This document shows positions 6,576-13,903 of a stretch of 13,903 bases of DNA, one piece after another (the stretch's first letter is position 1; each line of letters opens with the position of its first letter). Source of the stretch: Equadaptatus sp045642965 (lineage in GTDB: Bacteria > Synergistota > Synergistia > Synergistales > Synergistaceae); NCBI GenBank assembly GCA_045642965.1, contig JAZUJX010000071.1:1-13903 (forward strand), read 5' to 3'. Both the position numbers and the translations under genes were made by a program. The notes beneath the pieces were generated by a model. The model saw only the letters and a program-made list of their open reading frames with translations. It did no database searches and was not told where the DNA came from.

Positions 6576-7169
6576 ATGAGTTTACAGGATACAGGATTCT
6601 GGAAACTGCTGCTTAAGGTGATACGTTTTGTTATCGTTGTCTGCAATATGATGTCAACGCTGACGATTATCGCCGCAGTCTTTATGCGCTACGTGCTCGG
6701 CAGCAATTTCTACGGCTCAGATGAAATTATTCTTCTGTTTGCTTTCTGGCTCTATTTTATCGGAGCGGCTTACGGCAGCTACGAGAACAGCCATATCAAA
6801 GCAGACCTTATGAAAATGTACGTTAAAAACATGAGAATAAAGGACGCTATCGGGCTTCTTGCAGAAGCGCTGACGCTTGCGGTCAACACCGTAGTGCTTG
6901 TCTGGTCAACGCAGATGCTTCTCTGGTCGCTTGATAAAAACCCGCTTACAACGTCCCTGAAAATACCTATCTCCATTTCACACAGCGCGATTTTCCTCGG
7001 TATGCTGCTTATGGAGTTCTATCACGGGTATTATTTCTTCAGAAATATCCGCGCATACTTTAAAGAAGGCTATTATACGGAACCCTCTGAGGGCGATTAC
7101 GTTTCAGAACACATAAAAGCAAAATATCCCGACGCGAAAGCGCCGACTAAAGCGCAGAAAGGAGAATAG
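6576..7169 (+). CDS. dctQ: TRAP transporter small membrane subunit, DctQ family
   Basis: A 197-residue inner-membrane protein that partners the large subunit and helps dock the loaded binding protein. Four hydrophobic segments are visible at about 13-38, 48-66, 86-113 and 131-153. The family signature lies between segments 1 and 3: RYVLGSNFYGSDEIILLF, then GAAYGSYENSHIKADLM, including the acidic pair before segment 2 and the SHIKAD motif after it. The C-terminal ~40 residues are charged and cytoplasmic. ATG 6576 is chosen because GAGGTG (6561-6566) lies 9 bases upstream and the protein then starts right before the first membrane segment; the open frame back to 6435 runs through the dctP tail and hairpin and is not used. 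It ends 3 bases before dctM, so the two are translationally coupled. Confidence 0.88.
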   Translation: MSLQDTGFWKLLLKVIRFVIVVCNMMSTLTIIAAVFMRYVLGSNFYGSDEIILLFAFWLYFIGAAYGSYENSHIKADLMKMYVKNMRIKDAIGLLAEALTLAVNTVVLVWSTQMLLWSLDKNPLTTSLKIPISISHSAIFLGMLLMEFYHGYYFFRNIRAYFKEGYYTEPSEGDYVSEHIKAKYPDAKAPTKAQKGE

Positions 7170-7172
7170 GTC

Positions 7173-8483
7173 ATGACTGAAGTTCTTATCGGAATTGGTG
7201 TGCTTATATTCTGCCTTGTTATCGGTATGCCTATACCTTTCTCCTTTGGCGCAACGGTTATATGGCTTGCGTTTTCTCTCAGCTATCAGACGGACTTCCT
7301 GCTGAACGCCGCCTACGGACAGATTAACTCGGTCGTTCTTCTCGCCATGCCGCTGTTTATCCTTGCAGGCGGCATTATGGAAAAAAGTAAAATAGGCGAA
7401 GCCCTTATAGGTGTTGTCGAATCCTTTACAGGCCGCATCAGAAGCGGACTTGGCGCTGTTTCAGTAGTTACGAGCGCCATATTCGGTTCAATTTCAGGCT
7501 CTGCTTCCGCAACTCTTTCCTGCATCGGCGCAATGATGCAGCCGAGACTTCTTGCGGCAGGCTACGAAAGAGGCTACGTTGCTTCACTGCTTGCAGCCGC
7601 CTGCCCGCTGGGGCTTCTTATTCCCCCGAGCTCGGCGCAGATTCTTTACGCATGGTCAAGCAACACGTCTGTTCTTGCCTGCTTCCTCGCAACAGTAGGC
7701 CCAGGCATTCTGCTTGTTATTCTGCTCTGCACCTGCAACGCGGTTATGACAAGACACATGCCGATTAAGGTCAAAGAAGCGCAGACAATGTCCGAATGGC
7801 TTATCAGCACGAGAAAGAATATTAAAGTCGGTTTCCCGTCGCTGCTCATGCCTGTCATTATCCTCGGAGGCATCTACGGCGGCATTATGACGCCTACGGA
7901 AGCTGCGGCTGTCAGCGTGCTTTACGCAATTCCGGTTGGTCTTTTCGTATATAAGGGAATGGACCTTAAAGGTCTTAAGGATGCCATTGTTGAAACAGGA
8001 ACAACAACCGGCGTTGTTATGGTAATGTTCTTCATGGTTATGATGATGAGCCGCCTGATGGTTATGGAAGACGTTCCGCAGCAGATAGCCGACTGGCTGC
8101 TCTCAATTACCGACAACAAATACATAATTCTTATCCTCATCAACGTATTTATGATAATCATAGGAATGCTTATGGACGACGTCAGCGGAATCCTGCTCTG
8201 CACGCCGATTCTGCTCCCGATAGTTACGTCGCTCGGAGTGCATCCGGTGCATTTCGCAGCCATACTCGGCGTCAACCTCGGAATGGGCAACCTCACGCCT
8301 CCTACGGCTCCTATGCTTTACCTCAGCGGACGCATCTGCAATGCGAAAATCAACACAATGCTCAAGCCGATAATGGTTCTTCTTATTTTCGCATATCTGC
8401 CGGTGCTTCTGCTCACAACGTTTGTGCCTGCACTGTCGCTTACGCTTCCGAAGCTTATCCTGCCAAAAGTTTTCGGTCTGTAG
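7173..8483 (+). CDS. dctM: TRAP transporter large membrane subunit, DctM family
   Basis: A 436-residue, very hydrophobic inner-membrane protein with about 12 membrane segments; it is the ion-coupled (usually sodium-driven) transport channel of the TRAP system. Family hallmarks are intact: PLFILAGGIMEKSKIG near 65-80, FGSISGSASATLSCIGAMM, ACPLGLLIPPSS, MTPTEAAAVSVLYA, and LGVNLGMGNLTPPTAPMLYL near the C-terminus. Length is normal. The start follows AAAGGAG with 8-base spacing, three bases after the dctQ stop. DctM members move C4-dicarboxylates, sialic acid, 2-oxo acids, ectoine and amino acids, and the sequence does not say which here. Confidence 0.92.
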   Translation: MTEVLIGIGVLIFCLVIGMPIPFSFGATVIWLAFSLSYQTDFLLNAAYGQINSVVLLAMPLFILAGGIMEKSKIGEALIGVVESFTGRIRSGLGAVSVVTSAIFGSISGSASATLSCIGAMMQPRLLAAGYERGYVASLLAAACPLGLLIPPSSAQILYAWSSNTSVLACFLATVGPGILLVILLCTCNAVMTRHMPIKVKEAQTMSEWLISTRKNIKVGFPSLLMPVIILGGIYGGIMTPTEAAAVSVLYAIPVGLFVYKGMDLKGLKDAIVETGTTTGVVMVMFFMVMMMSRLMVMEDVPQQIADWLLSITDNKYIILILINVFMIIIGMLMDDVSGILLCTPILLPIVTSLGVHPVHFAAILGVNLGMGNLTPPTAPMLYLSGRICNAKINTMLKPIMVLLIFAYLPVLLLTTFVPALSLTLPKLILPKVFGL

Positions 8484-8558
8484 GCTGCAGTTAACTAGGT
8501 TATAGGCTACACGGCAACACGCAGCAAATTCACAAAAATTTCGAAAGGGGAAAATAAC

Positions 8559-9995
8559 ATGAGATTCAGCAAAAAATCAGTAAGAGCTTTTGTCGTTGCA
8601 ATGATTTTTGCCATGGTCTTCTCGTCAGCAGCATTTGCGGCAGGCAAAACAGCTTATCTGACAAGCAAGAACTGGGAGCCGAACGTCAAAAAAGTCATCA
8701 ACCAGATGTTCGATATGTACGGTAAAAACAGCAAGGGTTACGACCCGAACTGCAAACCGTATGCAGTATTTGACTTCGACAACACGGTTTCAATCAACGA
8801 CGTCGGTCAGGAAACATATTTCTATATGTTCGAACGCCTTCGTTTCGCAGCCAAACCGGAACGCATGTACACGCTTCTCACAACAGGTATTCCTGATGTC
8901 AACATGGACCTCGGCGAAAAATGGGGCCATCTGACGGTTGCCAAAGTTGCAAGAGACGCTGCAAAAGCCTACAAAAAACTTTACGATAAAGGCTACGTTG
9001 CACCGGACAACTCAAAAGAAAGCAAAATGAAAGAATGGATCAACTCAGACGACTGGAAAGAATTCGCAACAAAAGTCTGGTGGCTCCATGACGCAATCGT
9101 AAGCAGCTACTCAACAGCAATCGGCTACCCGTGGACGAGCTACCTCTTCGAAGGTATGACACGTGCACAGGTCCAGCAGCTCGCCCTTGAATCACACAGA
9201 CTTTCACACGAAAGACAGCTTAAAGACCCCACACAGTGGAAGAAAATCAAATGGCAGAGCCCGGATGCAAGCAAATATCCGTCAGAAGCCGGACAGCTTA
9301 CAATCAAACACAACAACTCTGTAACAGTAACGCCTGAAATGCAGGAACTCCTCGTCTGCCTTGAAGAAAACGGCATCGACGTTTGGTTCTGCTCAGCTTC
9401 ATATCTTGACGTTATCTGCGCAACAGTTCCTGCATGGAACCTCAAAGGCGTAGACGGCATCACAGCTATGACCAACAAAGAAAAAGGCGGCGTTCTCTCG
9501 AACGAATACGACTATGATCTCCACCCGCAGACAGAAGGCCCGGGTAAAGTCGCAACAGTCGACAAAATTATCCGCCCGCTGTACAAAGGCAGAGGTCCTA
9601 TATTCGGCGCCGGCGACTCACAGGGCGACTTCAACTTCCAGACGGAATACAAAGACACAGCAGTCGTTCTCGTAGTCAACAGAGTCCGCAAAGACGACGA
9701 AGGTCTTCTCGCGTCAGTCGCTATGTACCAGAACAAGAAGGGCATTGACCTTCCTGCAGCCAAAAAACAGGGCGACATCCGCGTAGTGCTTCAGGGCCGC
9801 AACGAAAACGGCGGCTGGTTCTGGCCGACAACAGCAACAATGTCAGTTGGCAAAACAGAGCCTGCAACCCTTACAAGCAAAGCACAGGGCTGGCTTGAAA
9901 CAATGGAAAAAGGCACGTCAGTTAAAGACATGATCAATAACTGCGTACAGCTTACCGGCTCACAGAAGAAATACGACGGCTACAAAACGAAATAA
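8559..9995 (+). CDS. Secreted HAD-superfamily phosphatase (phosphoserine/phosphorylcholine phosphatase-like)
   Basis: A 478-residue exported hydrolase. MRFSKK and a hydrophobic core end at AFA|AGK (residue 27), a type I signal peptide, so it acts in the periplasm. HAD motif I is VFDFDNTV with nucleophile D72 and acid/base D74; motif II is FCSAS with S279; the metal-binding motif is GAGDSQGDFNF with D353 and D357. The ~200 residues between motifs I and II form a large cap that sets specificity. This layout (export, DxDNT, large cap) resembles the periplasmic phosphorylcholine phosphatase PchP of Pseudomonas, recalled from memory; substrate identity is not shown. AAGGGG lies 8 bases before the start. 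It is last in the operon, 75 bases after dctM, with the terminator right behind. Its placement suggests it makes the substrate imported by the TRAP system. Confidence 0.83.
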   Translation: MRFSKKSVRAFVVAMIFAMVFSSAAFAAGKTAYLTSKNWEPNVKKVINQMFDMYGKNSKGYDPNCKPYAVFDFDNTVSINDVGQETYFYMFERLRFAAKPERMYTLLTTGIPDVNMDLGEKWGHLTVAKVARDAAKAYKKLYDKGYVAPDNSKESKMKEWINSDDWKEFATKVWWLHDAIVSSYSTAIGYPWTSYLFEGMTRAQVQQLALESHRLSHERQLKDPTQWKKIKWQSPDASKYPSEAGQLTIKHNNSVTVTPEMQELLVCLEENGIDVWFCSASYLDVICATVPAWNLKGVDGITAMTNKEKGGVLSNEYDYDLHPQTEGPGKVATVDKIIRPLYKGRGPIFGAGDSQGDFNFQTEYKDTAVVLVVNRVRKDDEGLLASVAMYQNKKGIDLPAAKKQGDIRVVLQGRNENGGWFWPTTATMSVGKTEPATLTSKAQGWLETMEKGTSVKDMINNCVQLTGSQKKYDGYKTK

Positions 9996-10011
9996 GCACA
10001 AAAATCCAAAT

Positions 10012-10048
10012 AAAAAAGAGGCAGACCGAAAAGGTCTGCTTCTTTTTT
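10012..10048. terminator. Bidirectional terminator between phosphatase and hisD-like genes
   Basis: GCAGACC (10021-10027) pairs with GGTCTGC (10033-10039) around GAAAA. The stem extends through the flanking AAAAAAGAG and TTCTTTTTT, giving up to 16 pairs with A- and T-tracts on either side. It lies between convergent genes, 17 bases after the phosphatase stop and 26 before the hisD-like stop, and serves both. Confidence 0.92.
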
Positions 10049-10073
10049 GTATAACGGTACAAGGTGCAGTTTG

Positions 10074-11333
10074 TTATTTCAGCCTGATTCTTGCCGCATT
10101 GGCGTGGGCAGTGAGCCCTTCGTTTTCAGCCATTGTGACTGCGGCTCTGCCTATTTTTGCCACGCCTTCGGGCGAGACGTTTTGGAAGGTGCAGATTTTA
10201 AGGAAGTTGAATACCGATACTCCGCCTGTGTAGCGGGCTGCGCCCATTGTCGGCAGGGTGTGGTTGGTGCCGGCGTCGTAATCGCCGAATACTTCCGCTG
10301 AGCCCTGTCCGAGGAAGAGGGAACCGTAGTTGCGAAGTTTGTCCGCGAGCTCTTCAGGATTTTTTGTGTCAACTTCAAGATGCTCCGGAGCGAGTTCGTT
10401 TGCGATTTCGCAGGCTTCGTTAAGATTTTTTGCAAGGATTATGCGTCCGTTGTTTTTCCACGATATGCCTGCTATGTCTGCCGTGTCAAGCGTTTTGAGC
10501 TGTGCTTCGACCTCTTTTTCAACAGCTTTTGCAAGCGTTTCAGACGTTGTTACAAGTATGCCGGAGGCGTCCATGTCATGCTCTGACTGCGCGAGAAGGT
10601 CGGCGGCTATAACTGCAGGTTTCGCCGCGGAATCTGCTATTACAAGCACTTCGCTGGGGCCTGCGATAAAATCTATGCCGACTCTGCCGAAGACCTGACG
10701 TTTTGCTTCCGTGACGAATTTGTTTCCGGGGCCTACTATCATTGTTACGGGTTTTATGGTTTTTGTTCCGTAAGCAGCGGCGGCGACAGCCTGAGCCCCG
10801 CCTGTTGCGTATATTTCGTCAACGCCTGCGATTTTGAGAGCGGCGAGCGTTGCGGGGTGAGGCAGGCGGCTTCCGTTCATCGGGGGTACGCATGCGCATA
10901 TTCTCGGCACTCCTGCGACCTTTGCAGGTATTGCAAGCATTAAAGCCGTGGAGAAGAGAGGGTGGTTGCCGCCGGGAACGTAGCAGCATACCGAGTCCAC
11001 GGGAATTACGCTGTGCCCGAGCGCAACGCCTTTCATGACTTCCGTTTTGAGCGGTTTAATGCAGGAAAGCTGCTTTTTTGCGAATTTTTCAATGTTTTTG
11101 GCAGAAAGCTGTATTGCTTTCAGCAGTTCCGGCGATATGGCTTTGAGAGCCTTGTCCAGCTCTTTTGCGGGGACGCGGAAATCCTTTGCCGGCAGTCCGC
11201 CGAATTTTTCGTTGTAGAAGGATACTCCTGCGTCGCCTTCCTTAATGACCTTTGCGATGATTTCAGAAACTGCGGCGTAAACCGCCGCGTCGTCCTGTGC
11301 AGTGCGTTTGACGTATTTTTTCAGATCTTTCAT
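10074..11333 (-). CDS. hisD: Histidinol dehydrogenase-family enzyme (HisD or paralogue)
   Basis: A 419-residue zinc- and NAD-dependent dehydrogenase. HisD oxidises L-histidinol to L-histidine in two steps in the cytoplasm. Every catalytic position I recall for E. coli HisD is present at a constant offset: zinc ligands Q249 and H252 (AQSEHD), D351 (FGDYDAGTNH) and H410 (LTAHANAARI), and catalytic E317-H318 (LAPEHLE). The NAD-side motif YVPGGNHPLFSTALM and MIVGPGNKFVTEAKRQVFG are also clear. AAGAGGA lies 7 bases before the start. No other his gene is nearby, and the HisD family includes paralogues acting on other alcohols (such as the sulfonate dehydrogenase HpsN), so true HisD function is likely but unproven; the NHPLFS part of the glycine-rich loop differs from the usual KAAYPS. 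It follows RNase H by 41 bases, probably cotranscribed. Confidence 0.82.
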   Translation of the reverse strand: MKDLKKYVKRTAQDDAAVYAAVSEIIAKVIKEGDAGVSFYNEKFGGLPAKDFRVPAKELDKALKAISPELLKAIQLSAKNIEKFAKKQLSCIKPLKTEVMKGVALGHSVIPVDSVCCYVPGGNHPLFSTALMLAIPAKVAGVPRICACVPPMNGSRLPHPATLAALKIAGVDEIYATGGAQAVAAAAYGTKTIKPVTMIVGPGNKFVTEAKRQVFGRVGIDFIAGPSEVLVIADSAAKPAVIAADLLAQSEHDMDASGILVTTSETLAKAVEKEVEAQLKTLDTADIAGISWKNNGRIILAKNLNEACEIANELAPEHLEVDTKNPEELADKLRNYGSLFLGQGSAEVFGDYDAGTNHTLPTMGAARYTGGVSVFNFLKICTFQNVSPEGVAKIGRAAVTMAENEGLTAHANAARIRLK

Positions 11334-11352
11334 GCTTTTTCCTCTTTCTTAA

Positions 11353-11370
11353 ATCAGAACAGTTTCTGAT
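11353..11370. repeat. Short perfect inverted repeat between RNase H and hisD-like gene
   Basis: ATCAGAA (11353-11359) and TTCTGAT (11364-11370) flank the 4-base loop CAGT. It lies between the stop codon of RNase H and the ribosome-binding site of the hisD-like gene, with no T-run after it on the minus strand. It is either a small mRNA hairpin or an operator. Confidence 0.5.
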
Positions 11371-11374
11371 ATGA

Positions 11375-11770
11375 TTAACCGTTTTTTCTGTCTATTGCTT
11401 CGTTTGAGAGCGCGTCGGCAAGCTTGTTCTGTTCGCGCGGCACCCAGCTGTAGCTTACGTTCATGCCCTGCGCAAGTTCCCACACTCTTGAAACAAGTTC
11501 AAAAAGGTGCGGCACTTTTATTTTCCACTGGTGCGTCACCTGAGATACCACCAGTCTGCTGTCGCCGTACACGTCAAGCTGTTGCACGTTTCTGGCGCGC
11601 GCTTCGGCAAGCAGATTTATCAGCGCCGTGTATTCCGCTTCGTTGTTTGTTTTAACGCCGAGATAATCAGCCTTGCTCCATATTATTTTCCCGTCGTCGT
11701 CAACGAGAAGTGAGCCTGCGCCTGCTTCTCCCGGGTTTGAGCGTGAAGCCCCGTCAAAATAGCCTTTCAT
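11375..11770 (-). CDS. Stand-alone ribonuclease HI family protein
   Basis: A 131-residue single-domain RNase H that cuts the RNA strand of RNA-DNA hybrids such as R-loops and primers. The start at 11770 gives MKGYFDGASRSNPGEAGAG, the family N-terminus. The four acidic catalytic residues are intact: D6 (YFDG), E46 (TNNEAEY), D70 (VYGDSRLV) and D119 (NKLADALSNEA). They correspond to D10, E48, D70 and D134 of the E. coli enzyme, which is longer; this one lacks most of the basic handle region and resembles the compact archaeal/YpdQ-like type. No good ribosome-binding site precedes the ATG (only AGGCGG 13 bases away), so translation may be weak or the transcript nearly leaderless. The open frame runs upstream to 12055 but enters the divergent copper ATPase gene and is not used. 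It leads a probable two-gene unit with the hisD-like gene. Confidence 0.87.
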   Translation of the reverse strand: MKGYFDGASRSNPGEAGAGSLLVDDDGKIIWSKADYLGVKTNNEAEYTALINLLAEARARNVQQLDVYGDSRLVVSQVTHQWKIKVPHLFELVSRVWELAQGMNVSYSWVPREQNKLADALSNEAIDRKNG

Positions 11771-11793
11771 GACCGTATAAATACCGCCTGTCC

Positions 11794-11813
11794 GCTGCGC
11801 AGATATACGCAGC
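11794..11813. repeat. Hairpin in the RNase H leader
   Basis: GCTGCG (11794-11799) and CGCAGC (11808-11813) form a perfect 6-bp GC-rich stem around an 8-base loop, 24 bases upstream of the RNase H start. It may be an operator or a 5' leader hairpin that shields translation. Confidence 0.4.
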
Positions 11814-11819
11814 ACAAAT

Positions 11820-11848
11820 TTGCCGTAATGAATTATACTATATATGAA
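11820..11848. promoter_or_regulatory. Overlapping divergent promoters for RNase H and the copper ATPase
   Basis: On the minus strand a perfect TATAAT occupies 11837-11832, with no clear -35. On the plus strand TTGCCG (11820-11825), 17 bases and TATGAA (11843-11848) make a weak promoter; TATACT at 11834-11839 is an alternative -10. The 118-base space between the genes must hold both promoters, so they probably share bases. I saw no clear CsoR- or CueR-type palindrome. Confidence 0.4.
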
Positions 11849-11888
11849 AAAGGTTTGGGAGATTTTATTCCACGGGCGGAGGTTCGGA

Positions 11889-13862
11889 ATGACGGTAAAA
11901 TTCAGCGTAACGGGTATGAGCTGCGCGGCATGTTCGGCAGCAGTCGAAAGAGCCGTGAAAAAGGTTGACGGGGTAACTTCCTGTTCTGTCAGTCTGCTGA
12001 CCAATTCAATGCAGGTTGAGGGCGGAAGATCGGAAGAAATTATTGCCGCCGTCATAAAAGCCGGATACGGCGCAAAGCTGTACGAGGAGGAAAAAGATTC
12101 TTCCGCAGATGAAGAAACGAAACGTCTGAAGCGGCGGCTTGCCGTTTCGGCGGTTTTGCTGCTGCCGCTTATGTATTGCTCAATGGGACATATGTTCGGC
12201 GCAGATTTCGGATTTTATTTCTCCGCTGTCTGCCAGTTTGTTCTTGCCGCGGCGATTATGTGCGTCAACAGAAAATTTTTCACGAGCGGCTTCGCGTCGC
12301 TTGCAAGGCGCAGCCCGAATATGGACAGTCTTGTTGCTCTCGGTTCCGCGGCTTCGTTTGTCTATTCCTGCGCCGTACTGGCACGGGGAGAGGGACATCT
12401 GTATTTTGACTCTGCGGCAATGATTTTGACGCTTATAACCGTCGGCAAAACGCTTGAAGCGCGTTCAAAAGGCAGAACGACTGACGCGCTTAAGGGGCTT
12501 GCGAAGCTTGCGCCCGATTTCGCCGTTGTTGTAAAAGACGGCAGGGAAGAGAGAATACTGCTTTCGGAAATAAAACCGGGAGATGAGTTTGTTGTGCGGC
12601 CGGGAGAAAAATTTCCCGCGGACGGGATAATTGTTGAAGGCGCGGCATCTGTTGACGAGTCTGCTCTGACAGGAGAAAGCCTTCCTGTTGACAAGACTGT
12701 GGGAGACAAGGTTTTTACCGCGGCGGTCAATTTGTCCGGTTTTGTGCGGGCAAAGGCTCTCAGCGTCGGTGAAGACACGACGCTTTCAAAAATAATAAAG
12801 CTTGTTTCCGACGCCGCTGCGCAGAAAGCGCCTGTTGCCAAAATTGCAGACAGGGCTGCGGCAGTTTTCGTTCCTTCGGTAATATGCATTGCGCTTGCGA
12901 CGCTGTGCGGCTGGCTGGCTGCGGGGAAGGATTTTGCCTTTGCGCTGTCGCGCGGAATTTCCGTGCTTGTCATCTCCTGCCCCTGCGCTTTGGGACTTGC
13001 AACACCGGTTGCTGTAATGGTCGGAAGCGGGGTTGGCGCAAAAAACGGAATACTTTTTAAGACTGCCGCTTCGCTTGAGCAGACCGGCAAAATTTCAATT
13101 ATGGCTCTGGACAAGACAGGCACGCTTACAAGCGGCGAAATGACCGTTTCAGATGTTGTTTCTTACTCTGCGGATTTTGAAGCAGCCGCGTACGCGCTTG
13201 AAAGCAGAAGCTCGCACCCTGTTGCTGCTGCAGTTTCAGCACGGCTGAAAGAACAGGCTTTGGAAATTCTTCCTGTTGAAAATTACGAAGAGCTGCCGGG
13301 AAACGGAGTATCTGCACTCTCTGTGCAGGGTATGCTGTACGCCGGAAAGCCCTCGTTTGTTGTTTCAAAGGTTGAACCGGGCAGCGAAGTCCTGCATGAC
13401 GTTCAGCGGCTGGAAAATGAAGGTAAAACAGTGGTTCTTATTGCGGACGAAAAGAAAATTCTCGGATTGTTTGCCGTTTCGGATACACTGAAAGCTGATG
13501 CAAAAAGCACTGTTGCAGAACTGAAACAGCTCGGCATACGCACCGTGCTGCTTTCCGGTGACAACGAACGGGCGGTGAAAGCGGCCGCGCAGAGCTGCGG
13601 CATTGTAGATTTCTATGCAGGACTGCTTCCGCAGGACAAGGAAAAAATCGTCAGCAGACTGAAAAAGCAGGGCTTAACAGCCATGGCAGGAGACGGAATA
13701 AACGACGCGCCATCGCTCAAGGCTGCCGACACGGGAATAGCTTTGGGGAAGGGTACGGATATCGCAGCAGACTCCGCAGACGTCGTGCTTATGCGAGACA
13801 GCCTTTCCGCGCTGCCGTCGGCGGTGGAGCTCAGCCGCGCCGTGCTGCGCAGCATAAAGCAG
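11889..13862 (+). CDS. copA: Copper-type P1B ATPase, 3' end missing
   Basis: An ATP-driven inner-membrane metal pump, probably exporting Cu(I). The frame has no stop before the window end; 658 genomic residues are present. An HMA metal-binding domain opens the protein (VTGMSCAACSAAVE, C12 and C15). Membrane segments begin near 80, and NMDSLVALGS is typical of copper ATPases. Actuator TGES is at 261-264, the membrane metal site CPC at 364-366, the phosphorylated D408 in DKTGT, the nucleotide-domain SSHP at H443 and the hinge GDGINDAP from 601. The family is usually 720-800 residues, so the last two membrane segments and their metal ligands are lost. ATG 11889 is chosen: GGAGG lies 6 bases upstream and the HMA domain starts at once; an in-frame ATG at 11844 lacks a ribosome site. 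After Q658 the family expects NLFWAF, but the sequence becomes adapter. Confidence 0.93.
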
Positions 13863-13903
13863 AAGTCGGATCGTAGCCATGTCGTTCTGGGGGCCAAGGG
13901 GCT
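13863..13903 (+). other. Sequencing adapter contamination (MGI/BGI DNBSEQ read-2 adapter)
   Basis: These 41 bases begin AAGTCGGATCGTAGCCATGT and match the DNBSEQ 3' adapter, as I remember it, at 37 of 41 positions: the first 27 without error, then four substitutions (three to G, one to C) in the last 14, as in a low-quality read tail. The junction falls right after codon 658 of the copper ATPase, just where the conserved sequence should continue but does not. It is not genomic DNA; the contig truly ends near 13862. Confidence 0.95.

Noticed and set aside
10074..11770. A histidine biosynthesis operon
   Set aside because: Only one his-type gene is present; its partner is RNase H and the flanking genes are unrelated.
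11844..11888. Upstream in-frame ATG for the copper ATPase
   Set aside because: No ribosome-binding site precedes it and it overlaps the promoter candidates; ATG 11889 has GGAGG 6 bases away and starts at the HMA domain.
12362..13123. 253-residue minus-strand open frame inside the copper ATPase gene
   Set aside because: It is antisense to the intact, motif-complete ATPase frame, is Ser/Thr/Ala-rich low-complexity in the way of reverse-strand shadows, and has no export signal or ribosome-binding site.
13863..13903. Genuine divergent C-terminus or frameshift of the copper ATPase
   Set aside because: The bases match a sequencing adapter over the whole 41-base tail, which fully explains the loss of family sequence.

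Overview
The window looks like a contig from a diderm, anaerobic, amino-acid-using bacterium, most likely of the phylum Synergistota (Synergistes/Cloacibacillus-like). The grounds are an outer-membrane barrel protein preceded by a coiled-coil linker of the kind that follows an SLH domain, a DctPQM TRAP transporter beside an opine-dehydrogenase-family enzyme and a CdaR/PucR-type regulator, and codon use with many AAA/AAC and C-ending codons. The assignment is inference. No rRNA, tRNA, CRISPR array or insertion sequence was seen.

Layout. (1) 2-1369, +: the C-terminal part of a porin-like beta-barrel protein, cut by the window start, followed by a 20-bp palindrome, a terminator, another hairpin and a second terminator. 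(2) About 1506-1840: a stretch with no convincing gene; it has an AT-rich promoter-like segment and several short inverted repeats and ends in a bidirectional terminator, so it could be a small RNA or a decayed gene. (3) 1889-2710, -: a small lipoprotein with a C-terminal coiled coil. (4) 2886-4046, +: a CdaR-type regulator, divergent from the lipoprotein and closed by its own terminator. (5) 4267-9995, +: a likely five-gene operon of opine dehydrogenase-like oxidoreductase, TRAP binding protein (dctP), small and large TRAP membrane subunits (dctQ, dctM) and a secreted HAD-family phosphatase. It carries intergenic hairpins before and after dctP and ends at a bidirectional terminator. (6) 10074-11770, -: a stand-alone RNase HI followed by a HisD-family dehydrogenase with no other his gene nearby. 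(7) 11889-13862, +: a copper-type P1B ATPase, divergent from RNase H and running off the contig end.

How the genes may work together. The regulator has an N-terminal diacid-recognition-like domain and a C-terminal PucR-type helix-turn-helix. It sits just upstream of the oxidoreductase-TRAP-phosphatase set and probably controls it. A plausible scheme (inference) is that the exported phosphatase removes phosphate from an organic phosphate outside the cytoplasmic membrane, the TRAP system imports the resulting carboxylate, and the cytoplasmic NAD(P)-dependent enzyme oxidises or reduces it. The substrate cannot be named from sequence.

The last 41 bases (13863-13903) are not genomic. They match, from memory, the MGI/BGI DNBSEQ read-2 adapter at 37 of 41 positions, including the first 27 in a row. 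They begin exactly where the copper ATPase should continue into its last membrane segments. The apparent end of that protein is therefore a sequencing artefact, and the underlying reads probably came from a DNBSEQ platform.
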